Shown: positions 10,547 through 22,846 of the stretch, in pieces
How positions within the stretch are numbered: position 1 is the stretch's first letter
Layout: each line of letters begins with the position of its first letter
NCBI GenBank assembly: GCA_030021035.2
Contig: JARYZH020000092.1
Location: 1,102,877 to 1,166,876 of the forward strand
Length of the DNA: 64,000 nucleotides
DNA from: Notholithocarpus densiflorus
Lineage: Eukaryota > Streptophyta > Magnoliopsida > Fagales > Fagaceae
Reading direction: 5' to 3'
Made by a program: the position numbers and the translations under genes
Notes under the pieces: generated by a model
The model's database searches: none
The model's input: only the letters and a program-made list of their open reading frames with translations
Told to the model about the DNA's origin: nothing

Positions 10547-13500
10547 ATTGTTAACTAATGCCTTAAGGGCATTCGTTAGCATGACGCTTAAAAATTTTCT
10601 ATAATGATCCATTAATAAATGTCTTAAAGGCATCTATTGATTGGACCCTAAAAAAATTAAAAGAAGCTAGAATTTCCTCATAAGTTCAATTATTTGGGAA
10701 ATCTCAAGACATTCGAAAAAAGGGCTAATCAAATGTTGACCTTGGTTTAACAAATGAAGGCCCCACTTGCAGGTTTAGGCACCGAATATCAGAACCTAAT
10801 TAAATCCGACCTATAAAAGAAGATTATTGTTATTTGTTTTTATTGGAGTTTGACCTGAAGTAGAGTTATATTGTTGGATTTAACATTTACATGACAAAAT
10901 CAATTTCATTTTAGCTAGAACGTGATTGATTAGCTAGAGTTTTGGACCTGAAAAAAAGTGCCTATATAACAATATGATTGAGCTGATCACCTTACCAAAC
11001 CCTTGCCTACTTTTTTTTTTGGTCGAATTAGAATCTCCCTTCGATGCAAAATGCAAGAAACTTGAGATATGAGCTTAGGACTTTTATGTTATGATGTTTA
11101 CTATGCAATACTTTGTTTTCCTAGATAAATCAACTCATGACTTTATAATTTTAGAGAAACAGACTTTGAAATTGTACTATTCGCATATCACACTTCTAAC
11201 ATAGTACTAACTATTTTCATATTCACACTTTTGCACATATGCATTTTGATTTATAAACCCTACCACATTCTTTCATAAGGACCTTCATAACAACAAGCCA
11301 ACGCCACTAGCATGAGCTCCGCTCCTATGCTAGATTCTCGAAAAAGATTTTGTACGCTACCAAGAAAGTGGATTTGAATTGGCACTTATCCTCCATGAAA
11401 AGAGGTAATTAAAAAGTGCAAGAAAGTAGATGAAAAAGGAGTGAATGGTGCGGCTCTAATTAATGTTCAATTGACCTATCTTATTAGATTCATTAATCAC
11501 ATGAAAAGTAGATTTGTTATTAGACCATTGTTTACCTAAAGAGGGGAAAAGACCCACCATCTTAAAAAGTTAATATAACATAATTCAAAATGGAGACATG
11601 CGAATGTTTTATGTTTAATACAAACAGCGAGTCTATTATAAGTCATATCGTTGAAAACACTTTTTTGACGAATTATACATCATGTATTTTATAATAAAAA
11701 AAAAGTTACGACAATACGTTTTGCTCTACGAACATGGATGTGTCCACATTCTAACATGTCCAATGCAACTGATGCACTGGACACAATCCAAATCCTTACT
11801 CCACTACACTCCACTATGCCCATAAGCCCTCCAACTTAATGGCCTAATAACAAATATAAGCGAACTTCAACATCTTATAACATCTCACACTTATTGATGG
11901 CTACATTGCCTATCTAGCTAGTATTGTTGAATGTCTCATGATGTGCTGTTAATTGCCTTAGGGTGTGCAGCTGAATGCTCCATATGTGGTGTCATTACTA
12001 CAAAACACTTAATATCATTCTTTGTCGAATACCTTAGGGTGCCATTCCTAAACACCTTCCACCTTGGCTGAATACCTCAATATGTAGTTGCTAATTGCTT
12101 TCCATCTCTACCATGGCAGGTATCTCACACTTGCAATCTCAAAATCTAACAAAAGTCATATATATGGCTCATTTCAAGATCAATGTGCCAATATTAACGT
12201 TTCTAAATCTTCTTGGGTAACTATCATCCCGTTGAATCCTACATACGTAATATGTGTCTCTAATTCAAAGGCAAGCCAAACAACTAGAGTATAAGATAAG
12301 TCTTGTACATTATAAGCAATTTTCTTTGTACGTGTTTATTTCTTGCTTACTTTATCTTCATAGAAAAGCTCTTACACTCCATATCACTAAATTTTAGGAT
12401 CCTCTTACACCATTTATAATTTTATTTCACCTACTCCTTATGTTATTTCATAGTCTAAGAGCAAACACAGTGGTAGTAGCCATCGGATGACCATGAATTT
12501 CAAACTCCACTTCCTAAGCAAATCTAGATCTACCCTCCGACATATATCAAAATGCAACAAGTGTACCGGTCACAAAAAGATCCCAACAGCTATCATGCAT
12601 AATGACTACAATTTGATAAAATAAACAAGTTCTGTTAATGGGTGCTCTTAAAGACAATTATTAATAAACTATTTTAGAAAAATTTTGTCACCACTTTAAT
12701 TAGACATATAAAAAAGGAAATGTTAACGAATGTCCTAAATACATTGGTTTAAGAATTATTTTTAAAAACATTTTATAGAAAAATGATAAAGTAATTAATT
12801 TTTCTAACTGCTTTTTATATTTCCCATAAAAGTGGTTTTAAAACATTTTTAATATAGTTTATTAATAATTGCTCAAAGAACACCCGTTAACCCATATAAA
12901 AATCTATCAAAACAATTAATTTATTTTTTCTTTTCACATAAAAAGTTTCTAAAATACTTCCTAAACCAAGTTAACATTACGACACCAAGTAGTTTCTAGT
13001 TGCTTTGGAAAAGGGACTTATGGGGTTGGTGGCTCCAGCAGCATGGTGAGCTTGAGAGAGCGGTGGTAGTGGTGACTGGTGAGGGTGGGGGAGAGGCCTA
13101 ATGGGCCGACAGGTTCACCTCTTTTGACTCCCCCGTTATCTTTAACTCTTCTTACTATGTACTAACTGCAATAAAGAGAGCCACTTCGAAACACTCAACT
13201 TGGGACCTATAATGTAACTTTTTCCTTTTCCTGCATCTCAATCATCCTCTTCTTTAATCTAATAATAGTAGTACTTCTCAACTCTCTTGTCAACTTTCAC
13301 TTTTTAAGAATCAAGCAAAATCTACCAATTGTACATCACTTTTTTTGTGCCATGCCATGTTTACTTACTTTGATCCTTAATTCCCGATATGAATGGGCAT
13401 TCAATTTTGGTCATTTATAACATATTTCCCTAAAGATTTTCAGCTATAAAATGGGATCAGCCTATTTTTTTTAATCGTCTTATTTCTTGGGTGGTAGGAG

Positions 13501-13956
13501 ATGGGGCACGAAGTGGGCGCTAAATGGTTAGAAATAGTAGTGGCAGCAAAACTAAGGGATTGTTGGTTCCTAAAGAGAGTGGAAGATTATTTTGGAGAAA
13601 CAACAATGGTGGGGTTGGTCCTCTATGTCTTTTGCTTAGTTACAGGACTACACGTGTGTACTTATAGATGTGCACGTGTGTAGTGCCTTGAGGCTTGCAT
13701 ATCCATGTGCATTGCCAATACATTAGTCTTTGGGGTCCTTTATGCTTTAGGCGATCAGGTACAATTGGACCCCGTCGGTGAATAGAAACCTGTCTATGCT
13801 TGTAGCTAGTTTGAGGTGAAGTTGGCTTTAGAAGTTCAAATGTTCAATCCATAGAGTATAGGGTCTATAGACCCACAAAGCAGCTATGCACTCATCGCAA
13901 TTGCTTTATATGAATGACAAAATGTCTTATAGATGCTATAGTAATTTGGTGCATCA
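10547..13956. other. Gene-free stretch with MITE remnants
   Basis: No gene was recognised. It holds a palindromic MITE end at 10546–10580 and the MITE at 12722–12891. The rest is AT-rich sequence without clear structure. An open frame at 13501–13683 has no recognisable domain. Confidence 0.55.
12722..12891 (+). mobile_element. MITE with GTTAACG termini
   Basis: About 170 bp with inverted ends GTTAACGAATGTCCT on the left and the complement of GAACACCCGTTAAC on the right. The interior is AT-rich and non-coding. Related ends occur in the 9.2–10.5 kb array and near 38637–38800. No target-site duplication was discerned. Confidence 0.65.
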
Positions 13957-14334
13957 GAGCATCTTTAGCAAATTCATCAAATTTTTATACTATTTGGAGA
14001 ATTAACAGTGATTTTTATCTATATCTACCCACTTTTTCAAATACACTTTTTAACAGATTCTCTATCCCATTCTTTATTTCATTTAAATATTATTTCTTCA
14101 TTCATTATTTTTTTTTTAACTACACATTTTCCAACATTTTTTTATTCAACACCTGATTATTATAATAATTTTTTTTTAAAGAATGAACAGTAGCCCATCA
14201 GACTTGATGAGCTACTGTTCATGGGCCAAAATTTTTTTTTTTTGGGTATAGAGAATTCATTAGAGTGGCTTTTTTTGGTCTTATTCTCTATTATAGAGAA
14301 TATTTTGCTTTTGCATAGACCATTGAAGATGCTC
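13957..14334 (+). mobile_element. Non-autonomous TIR element with GAGCATCTT ends
   Basis: 378 bp with inverted termini GAGCATCTTTAGCAA on the left and the complement of CCATTGAAGATGCTC on the right, flanked by TCA on both sides (13954–13956 and 14335–14337). An internal hairpin near 14183–14222 pairs ATGAACAGTAG with CTACTGTTCAT. A 3-bp duplication suggests PIF/Harbinger-like transposition. The termini resemble those of the element at 57092–58126. No coding region is present. Confidence 0.65.
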
Positions 14335-16749
14335 TCAGCCTGAATAAGAAGTAAAATGTATAGTTTTTATTTAAATAACCTTTTGTTATTCTTCTTTTTA
14401 ATCTCTGATAGTAATTACTCAATGAGTTGTGGAGCAATTTAGTTAAACACAATATGATATATAGCTAGAAATGCTATACTTGTTAAGAAAACTTAAGTTT
14501 GAATTCCCCATTTTTAATGATGTGTGTCTGCATGTGTGAGAAAAAGAAATTATTTTTTTAAATGGTATATATATTTTATTTATAAGTTACAGTAGGTTTG
14601 TTGGGGATTGCCTGTATAGTCTTAACTGTGGTCCAAAAGAAAGTTTCTTTTATTATTGTTGTTATTATTAAATTTTTTTAGTTAGGAGGAATTTCATGGT
14701 GGGTAACCTTCACTGCCAAAAGATGCTTCTTTTGTTTGATTTGATAACATATTTTCAATCATGCAGGGCCAAGGAGACTGATATTTTAGTCATTTGAATG
14801 TGACTGATGTTTATTACTCAAGAACTTCCATATTCTATTATTCCTTTCGGTATGGATCATCTAAATAATTAGCTCTCAATGGTTCCCTCTTTGCTTTAGC
14901 AACCAGCTTTTAGGATTAATCTGTATATGGTTAGTCAATAATCAACTAAAACACATTCCCTTTGCCTCACATGTTTAGTCACTATTGATCTTCCTAGATT
15001 AGAGAAGGAAGATTCACAATAGCTTTAGAAGTTGCAAACTAAGTATGACTTCATTGATGGATCATAATCTACAAAATTCTCATTATTTTATACTTGTAAT
15101 GATGGCGAAATAGCGTAGAAGTGATTCTTAGTTATAATGTGGGCCTTATTAGCATCTCCATATGCATGATATTGTCAAAATATCATTAAGATTAGTCACT
15201 TTTAAAATTTAAATTAAAAAAAAAAAGCTATTTCTACATTCATCTTGATTTGTTCCACACTAGCATGTCTCACGTAGAGAGATTCGCAATGAGTACCGTT
15301 CTCATTTCTCACATGATGACAGTAAAAAAGAAAAAAAAGAAAAAAAAAAGAAAACGAACGTGGAATTTTATTTGATTATTATCAGTTTAGTCATAATCCC
15401 ATGGTGTTCAGCTATTAGCCGTATAGAAATTTGAGGCTAAAATTAGTGACAGAGTAAAAGTGATCACAAAAGGTTTTTTCTTCTACGCAACAATGAATAA
15501 TTATCGTTTTCCATATTAGTCAACATGAATATGACTCATACTGATCCCCCATACTCTTTTCACTAACTAAACAATAATTTATACCTATAAGCAAATGGGA
15601 TTCAATTCGTTAGACGAAACAGTCTCAATTAAACAGATGCATGAACAATGATCTATATGAGATTTTATATATACCTTTTGAATCTTTTGCAAGCTTTGAT
15701 TCCCTCTCATCCTACTTTCTTTGATGACATGAATTTGACCCTTTTTATATTATGTGTCACAGTCATAGGAAGGAAACTCTTTCCCAAGAACTCCATGATT
15801 ATAAGAGAGTAAAAGAGGAATTGAAGATTTTAATTCAAAAAGGAATACAAGTACGTACAAGATAGTGTTCAAAAAGGTGAGTTGGAAGAGGAAATTAATG
15901 GGTAATGGAGGTGGGTGTGGAAGATTGAAGAAGACAAGGACTTGTATATGTAGCTGCAAGTAAAGGAGATGAAGTGTGACAGAAACACTACTCATAAATA
16001 GAAGTTAAAGAACATTAGGTGAAGTGAGAAGAAAAAAAAAATCCTATTTCCAGCTTTCCCGGCCACAAAAATGATGTGCCAACATGCATGGTACTTGTCT
16101 TCCTTGAATAAAAAATTAATAAGCTAATTTCATCTAAGGGGTTCTAAAATAATGTAATTACATTTTCCATTATTCCATATATTATATTACTGCAAAATGC
16201 TTCATTTTAAATGCAAAAGTTAAAACTTCTGTCACTAAATAATGGACTATTGTTATAAGAAATCTTTTATTTTTGCCTGTATTATGGCAGGTGGAGTCTG
16301 ATAAAATTTTATATGAACACAGAATTCAACCATATTACTCTTCTGAACTAATTTTTCTCAATTATGAACACTTAATATTACCATTTTTCCAGTGATTGCT
16401 TTTTAAAATGCTAGATAGTGTTTCTTGATTCCAGTTAAGAATCATTCCCATGCCCAGTGAAGTAGTTCGGTGAATGAAGCATGGCAAATAACATGTTCAT
16501 ATTGTGGCAATCATCAATCATGAAGCATCTTATGTGATTGATGTCAGAGAGTGCGTTCTTCTAAGTTATCTAGTCAGAAAAAAAGTACCAGGTACAATGT
16601 GATATTTCATATGTGATTAAATAATCGATAAATTGTTTAATCCATCAACACGTTGCTTTAGCAGTTCTTAAATGAGTGAAATGGGAACTAATTTGTTATT
16701 ATTCCTCTTACGTATGGTCTCTAGAAATTGTCTATAGAATTTGTAATAA

Positions 16750-16855
16750 GTAATGGATGAAAATTAGCTCAGTTGATAAAGTATTTTGTTAATGACAAGG
16801 GATTCGAGAATGAATCTTGCCTATTCCAAGAGAGTGAGAGAATAAAAAGAAGGAA
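16750..16855 (+). mobile_element. Probable tRNA-derived SINE
   Basis: It has an A-box-like ATTAGCTCAGTTGATAAAGT and, about 30 bp on, a B-box-like GGGATTCGAGAATGAATC, followed by an A/G-rich tail. This is the layout of a SINE head. It lacks tRNA folding and is not a tRNA gene. Confidence 0.5.
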
Positions 16856-17299
16856 GATACAAAATATTGATTAGATAAAACTTTTAGTCATGGAAAATAA
16901 ATAGATAGTATATGAGAAATAAAATTTGTTTAGTTTGTGATGTATTTAGGACAAATAAAATGGAAGGCTACCAAGGATTGCTAACCATCACTTTCAACAC
17001 CCTAATCTTCTTTTGGTGTGCAGTGAAAATTTAAAATATAATGGAACATCAAGAAGAAGATGAAAAAGGAAAAAATGAAAGAGATTAATGTGGTTTGGTG
17101 ACTAAATTAACCTATATCCACAGAACCAAAAATATAAAGGATTGCATCTTTTATTTACTTTTGACAATACATTATAACAAAGCCGTATATTTACAATGGG
17201 ACTCAAGAAATTTGAAAATAAGTTGATTATTAATTTGAATTATTTTGAATTTTGTTAAGTTTTAGATTAGCAAATTCCATGAAAATATAATAATCATTG

Positions 17300-17900
17300 A
17301 GTCTGTATTTGTTATTGAAATATCCAAGATTAGTTTGTTTAGAATCAATTCAAGAAGACAATATGTCATGTTTCAGCTACCATTCGATCAACTTTCGATC
17401 GATTGAACTTAAGATTTTGACTTACGCTTTCATTTGCTTCTTGATCAATCGAAATAGGATTTTCGACAACTCTTTGGTCGCTACTCGATCGAAAATTGTG
17501 GATTTGGTATTGTGGTGTGTTTTTAATTAAATTGGTAATTTGCTCTTTAAACCCTATCAAATCTACTATATAAAGACTCTTATATGTATGACTTTTAAAG
17601 TGGTTGACAAGTTAGAAACCATGTGCTATTTAGAGAGAATGTCCTACCCTCCATCTTAATGAACCTGCCAATACAAAAAGATATATTCCTATAGGTTGTA
17701 TCTATTCAATGACCTTGAAGCCACAAAAGTTCCATCCTGGGTGTTATTGTTGCAGAGATCAAACTTTCAATGAGGGTCCCTAGAGTCGGTTAGAAGGTCT
17801 AATCGTGATTATGGACGAGGTTCGTGATAGAAGGGTTTCATATAGAAAGTAGCTAATGTGGGATCGTATCAATAAGTTTATCTACGAAGTAGACAACCAT
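17300..17900 (+). mobile_element. Possible solo LTR
   Basis: A cluster of TCGATC motifs (17385–17510) is followed by a TATA-like CTACTATATAAAGAC at about 17562 and a less AT-rich transcribed-leader-like segment with GTTGCAGAGATC. This is the order seen in plant LTR promoters. No second LTR, primer-binding site or gag-pol coding is present in the window, so the call is tentative. Confidence 0.35.
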
Positions 17901-17997
17901 GGCTATGAACTAGATTGTAAAACGTTTCTCCATATAGTGTATTTTTCTTATTGGATTAGAGGCATTCTCAATGTGTTTTTTCCTTTTGGTAATTAAT

Positions 17998-18023
17998 TCT
18001 CTCTCTCTCTCTCTCTCTCTCTC
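17998..18023. repeat. (CT)n microsatellite
   Basis: About 13 CT dinucleotides. Confidence 0.95.
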
Positions 18024-19436
18024 AAATAAAGTTTTTTGGCAAGGACTTCTGATGTCGCGGAAGCTACAAGAAAACAAACGTGTTACTTTCTGAATGGGAA
18101 AAGAACCTAAACATGCTAGCTTTTGAATAAAAACCTCGAATCCACGAAGGGTCACTTGAATCCACAAAATGATAAGGTTCTAGAATCCACTAGAGAGAAA
18201 TAGACAAAATTTGTATTTTTTATAAATCTGAAAACTGGACTGCCTTAGATGTTATAATATGTTTGAATAGTAAAAAGAAAATCTAGGACGGTTAGGAAAA
18301 CGCCTAGAACCCTAATTCGTGTTAATCACATAATTAGGTGGCAAAATAGAAATTTTTGCCAAAAATAGGAAAAATTAGAAAATTGTGGAAATTGAAAATA
18401 CTGTCCTTAAGAGACGTCCCAAAAAAGACGGGATCTTATTCTAACTTTTAAATTAAAAGTTATTAAGGAAAACAAATATTACTATAAATAGAAAATTACT
18501 GTTTTCGAGATCTTAACGAAGGAATTTGCCTAAATTTAAGCGACACTCGAAATTTTGAATCTGGATCAGAATGTCGTTTTCCTTTAATCTGCTAAATTTC
18601 ATGCAATTCCATCATTGTTGCCCCAATGGCCTTTACTGGCACCCTCTTGATTTTGTGCCGTGATTTCCAACACATTTGTTATTCCAAGAAGGCCTGTGCT
18701 GTTTGTTCTACGCCAACTTCACAACAAAAATATCATTTAACCTCTTTTTAGTTTCCACCGTTACACTCGTTTGTTGTCTCCACAAAATTCCATTTATAGT
18801 GCGTTATAATTACCATACATACCCTACCAGAAATCACGCACTCCTCTAGCTAAGAATGAACTGATCAATTCACCCAATTTTATGGTGAGACGCCACATAT
18901 AGTATATACGTACAAAAAATTTGTTCAATGGTAGTTGAAATTATTTTCTTCACGGACCCAAACTGAGACAAACTGAACCAAGATTTGTATCAGAGTCACA
19001 TGTCTGGAGGACCATGAAGAAAAGTTTAAAAGAGTGGGGATTATATTGGTGCGGCTCATAGATCAGCCTTCAAAGGTTGAAAGGGAAAAAAGAGAAAATT
19101 TGGGCCATCACTCTGCAGTTTCTGCTCTCTCTTTTTTTCAGTTGGTCAAAACTTAGCATGTACCTTAATCATGCATCGCAATTCATGTGGACCTATCTAT
19201 CTCATATATTTTCATTTTAAACACTTCATATATTATAATAGTGCTAGAATATATGTTCTTTTATCTCTATAAATCTTATTTTTTTATATATATTTAAAAA
19301 TAAATAAATAAATAAAGCTTGTAAAAAAAAGCCATTGCCATCCCACAAAATCGGCATAGAGGTCCTCAACGTAGACACAACAATGAAAAAGAAAAAAAAA
19401 AATTTAAAGGTGTCCACGTCACTGAAAACCCCATCC

Positions 19437-19456
19437 CACGTGACAAATGCCACGTG
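19437..19456 (+). promoter_or_regulatory. Paired G-boxes upstream of the PIN gene
   Basis: Two perfect CACGTG palindromes sit at 19437–19442 and 19451–19456, spaced 14 bp start to start, 431–450 bp before the PIN start codon. G-boxes bind bHLH factors (including PIFs) and bZIP factors. PIN3-type genes are light- and hormone-responsive in Arabidopsis. A regulatory role here is inference from motif and position. Confidence 0.5.
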
Positions 19457-19562
19457 TACACAACTTAATCCAACTTGGGTTAACATAACCATATGAGGCG
19501 GTTATTTCCTAACTCGTCTTCACACTCCGTAGTCAGTACACACTCAACTCATATATATCCTT

Positions 19563-19583
19563 CTCTCTCTCTCTCTCTCTCTC
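19563..19583. repeat. (CT)n tract in the PIN promoter/leader
   Basis: About 10 CT dinucleotides immediately before the TATA-like element. A second CT-rich stretch follows at 19631–19649. CT-rich tracts are common in plant core promoters and leaders. Confidence 0.9.
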
Positions 19584-19584
19584 C

Positions 19585-19592
19585 TATATATA
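19585..19592 (+). promoter_or_regulatory. Putative TATA box of the PIN gene
   Basis: TATATATA lies between two CT-rich stretches, about 295 bp before the start codon. If used, transcription would begin near 19615–19625 and give a leader of about 260–270 nt. Another TATATAT at 19549–19555 is an alternative. Confidence 0.45.
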
Positions 19593-19817
19593 CATTCTCT
19601 CAAAGTTACTTACACTCCTCGTAATATATATATCTCTCCCTCTCTCTCTGTGGAGAGATTTTCAGTTTTCACAAAACAAGCAAGCAATACTGCAGAAAGC
19701 TGCAGAGCTGAGAGTACAACTTAGAACTGTCTATAGAAAGGGAGTCAGTTACTACTAACGGTTTTTTCCTCTCTTTTCCCATTTTGCCCTTCCACTCTTC
19801 TCAAATTCACACCTCCA

Positions 19818-19841
19818 ATGCCACTCACCTTCAAACACTAG
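19818..19841 (+). other. Short uORF in the PIN leader
   Basis: ATG at 19818 opens a 7-codon frame (MPLTFKH) ending at TAG 19839–19841, 45 nt before the PIN start codon. Its context (CCAATGC) is weak. It is the nearest upstream ATG within the inferred leader. Any translational effect is speculation. Confidence 0.5.
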
Positions 19842-19886
19842 ATCTGCAAACAACAAATCCAAACAAAAAGCAAAAAAGCTTTAAAG

Positions 19887-22846
19887 ATGATCACCTGGAA
19901 AGACTTGTACACAGTTTTAACGGCTGTGATTCCACTCTACGTGGCGATGATCTTAGCCTACGGTTCCGTCCGGTGGTGGAAGATTTTCTCGCCGGACCAG
20001 TGCTCCGGTATCAACCGCTTCGTCGCCATCTTCGCCGTACCTCTCCTCTCTTTCCACTTCATCTCCACCAACGATCCGTACTCCATGAATTTCCGGTTCA
20101 TCGCCGCCGATACGCTTCAGAAAATCATCATGCTCGTCGTTTTGACCTTTTGGACCAACTTCACCAAGAACGGTAGCTTAGAGTGGATGATAACGATTTT
20201 CTCACTTTCCACGTTGCCAAACACCTTGGTTATGGGAATTCCATTGCTCATAGCTATGTACGGTAAAGACTCTGGTTCTCTCATGGTTCAGGTCGTGGTT
20301 TTGCAGTGTATCATTTGGTACACTCTGCTTCTCTTTTTGTTCGAGTACCGCGGCGCAAAGATGCTCATCATGGAGCAGTTTCCCGAAACGGCAGCTTCGA
20401 TCGTGTCGTTCAAAGTAGACTCCGACGTCATGTCGTTGGACGGCCGTGATTTCCTCGAGACCGACGCCGAAATCGGCGACGACGGGAAGCTCCACGTCAC
20501 GGTGAGGAAATCGAACGCGTCGAGGCGATCGCTCGGTCCGTGTTCTCTTCCGGCATTGACGCCTCGACCGTCGAATCTCACCGGCGCCGAGATTTACAGC
20601 CTGAGTTCATCTCGGAATCCGACGCCGCGAGGCTCCAACTTCAACAACTCCGATTTCTACTCCATGATGGGATGCCAAGGCTTCCCGCCGGGGCCGAGGC
20701 ATTCGAGTTTCGGTCCCGCCGACGTGTATTCCGTACAGTCCTCACGAGGTCCGACTCCGAGAACTTCGAACTTCGAAGAGAATTGTACTCCAACGGCGGC
20801 TCAGACCGTTGCTTCTCCGAGATTTGGATTTTATCCAGCTCAACCCGTAACGGCGTCGTATCCAGCTCCTAACCCTGAGTTCTCATCAACTATTACTAAA
20901 AACACCAAAATTCAGCAGCAAGCTCCACCACAAGGTCCGAATAACGGTACTGCTAATACCAAGGCGAGTCATGATGCCAAGGAGCTCCACATGTTCGTGT
21001 GGAGCTCCAGCACGTCTCCGGTTTCCGAAGGCGGTGGGCTCCACGTGTTTGGCGGGACCGACTTCGGAGCCTCGGAGCAATCCGGACGGTCCGATCAAGG
21101 CGCCAAGGAGATCCGCATGTTGGTTGCTGCTGATCACCCGCACAATGCGGAAAGCAACAAAGGTATACACTCATTAATATACCCTCCATACATACAAATT
21201 ATAATTTAACGTTCACATTTAACACCTGAGACAAGTGTCATATCTATGACGTACACTAACAGTATGCAATAACCAGTCCCAAAAAATAAATAAGCAAATT
21301 CAATAATTGTTCAATTAAATTTTTTTTTTTTTTTTTGCCTTTTTGTGAAGGGATTGGGGAAAGTGAGGGGGGATTGGGTGCGGAGGACTTCACCTTTGGA
21401 GGGAGGGAAGAGGAAGAAGAGGAAGAGAGAGAAAAAGAGGGTCCCATTGGACTCAACAAGTTTGGGTCCAGTTCAACAGCTGAGCTTCACCCGAAAACTG
21501 TTGCAGGAGCTCCAGAGTCCATTACCGGAAAACAAATGCCTCCAGCTAGCGTTATGACTCGTCTCATATTAATCATGGTGTGGCGTAAACTTATCCGCAA
21601 CCCCAACACCTATTCCAGTCTCATTGGTCTTGTCTGGTCACTTGTCGCTTATCGGTAAGTTAAAATTTACGGTCACATTATACAATTTATACTAAAATAT
21701 TTTAGTGTACTGATTGAATTTCATCTTGATTTTGAAGGTGGCATGTGGCTATGCCAAAAATAATAGAGAAGTCAATCTCCATACTATCCGATGCTGGGCT
21801 TGGAATGGCTATGTTTAGCTTAGGTGAGTAGTCGTTATTTTACCATATAAATTTTTTTTTTCATACATAGACTTGTGAATATTGTTGTTTAAGATTAAAA
21901 TTGCGACAATATAAGATTTTAGGAGCCGTGGCAATATGGGCACCATGGATTATGGTCGGGGTGGGCACGATTGTTGGTAGTGATGTTTAACCCTGTCCGT
22001 CTGTGAAGATATGGATTACTACTGTATATATGGACTAGGACCAATATTTTTTTTCTCCTATGAGACTTTAATCTAGTTTTTGGATTTTATCTTTGTACAA
22101 CAAATGAGATTGACCGCCCGACATATGGGACCCAATACGGGGAAGTCGTTTTCGGGGACCAGGGTCGGTGGCCATTCGTTGTGATAGATGCCCATTACCG
22201 AGGGGCCATATTATTAGTGAAGGTAGTTGATTTTTGTGAGATTAAAGACTATGATTGATACGTCTATGGACTTTTATTTTCATTTATTTTTGTGTGTGTG
22301 TGTGTGTGGGGATGCTATGGTATTGGTAACGTATCTGATTTGGTTGTAATTGTTGTTACTTTGAAAGGTCTGTTTATGGCTCTTCAACCCAAGATAATAG
22401 CTTGTGGGAATTCGGTTGCTTCTTTTGCTATGGCAGTAAGATTTCTCACCGGCCCCGCTGTAATGGCCGCGGCTTCCATTGCCGTTGGCTTGCGCGGTAG
22501 GCTGCTACACATAGCAATTGTTCAGGTAATTCAAACACTGATGCCTATTTTAACCGTGGGGTAAATGTTTTATTCACTAACATGAAAATTGTGGTCCAAC
22601 AGGCTGCACTTCCACAAGGAATTGTTCCTTTTGTGTTTGCTAAAGAATACAATGTTCATCCAGCCATTCTTAGCACTGCGTAAGTAATTTTCTATTTGAA
22701 GTTTACTGATGTATTAAAATACTAATTGATTAAAACTTAAAAGTAATGTTTTTATAATTTTCAAAATGTAATATTGCAGGGTTATCTTTGGGATGTTGAT
22801 AGCATTACCTATTACTCTTGTCTACTACATTGTTCTTGGTTTGTGA
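19887..22846 (+). CDS. PIN3: PIN auxin efflux carrier, PIN3/4/7 clade, complete
   Basis: Six exons: 19887–21162, 21351–21654, 21738–21823, 22368–22525, 22603–22679, 22780–22846. All introns are GT–AG, the joined frame is open, and the product is 655 aa. The N-terminus MITWKDLYTVLTAVIPLYVA and the C-terminus VIFGMLIALPITLVYYIVLGL are canonical for long, plasma-membrane PINs. Residues about 1–155 form the first membrane bundle, 156–495 a long hydrophilic loop and the rest the second bundle. The loop has three TPRxS phospho-motifs (225–229 TPRPS, 246–250 TPRGS, 290–294 TPRTS), the sites used by PINOID/D6PK-type kinases. Loop blocks AAADTLQ-, HDAKELHMFVWSS and RSDQGAKEIRML place it with PIN3/PIN4/PIN7 rather than PIN1 or PIN2. 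Exon 2 has an acidic Glu run not typical in detail of Arabidopsis PIN3. The family exports auxin and sets its direction of flow; PIN3-type members act in tropisms. No defect is seen. Confidence 0.96.

Larger units (their letters stand above)
14335..19436. other. Gene-free stretch upstream of the PIN gene
   Basis: No gene was recognised. It contains a SINE-like segment (16750–16855), LTR-like sequence (17300–17900, perhaps another to 18660), a (CT)n tract near 18000, and otherwise AT-rich DNA. Confidence 0.55.

Noticed and set aside
16750..16855. Possible tRNA gene
   Set aside because: A- and B-box-like motifs are present, but there is no acceptor stem or anticodon arm. A SINE head fits better. 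The same holds for 44320–44455, 50050–50146 and 54784–54890.
19784..20176. Open frame overlapping the PIN start in another frame
   Set aside because: It begins at a non-ATG codon and is a shadow of the PIN coding sequence. Several other frames within 20.2–21.2 kb are likewise shadows.
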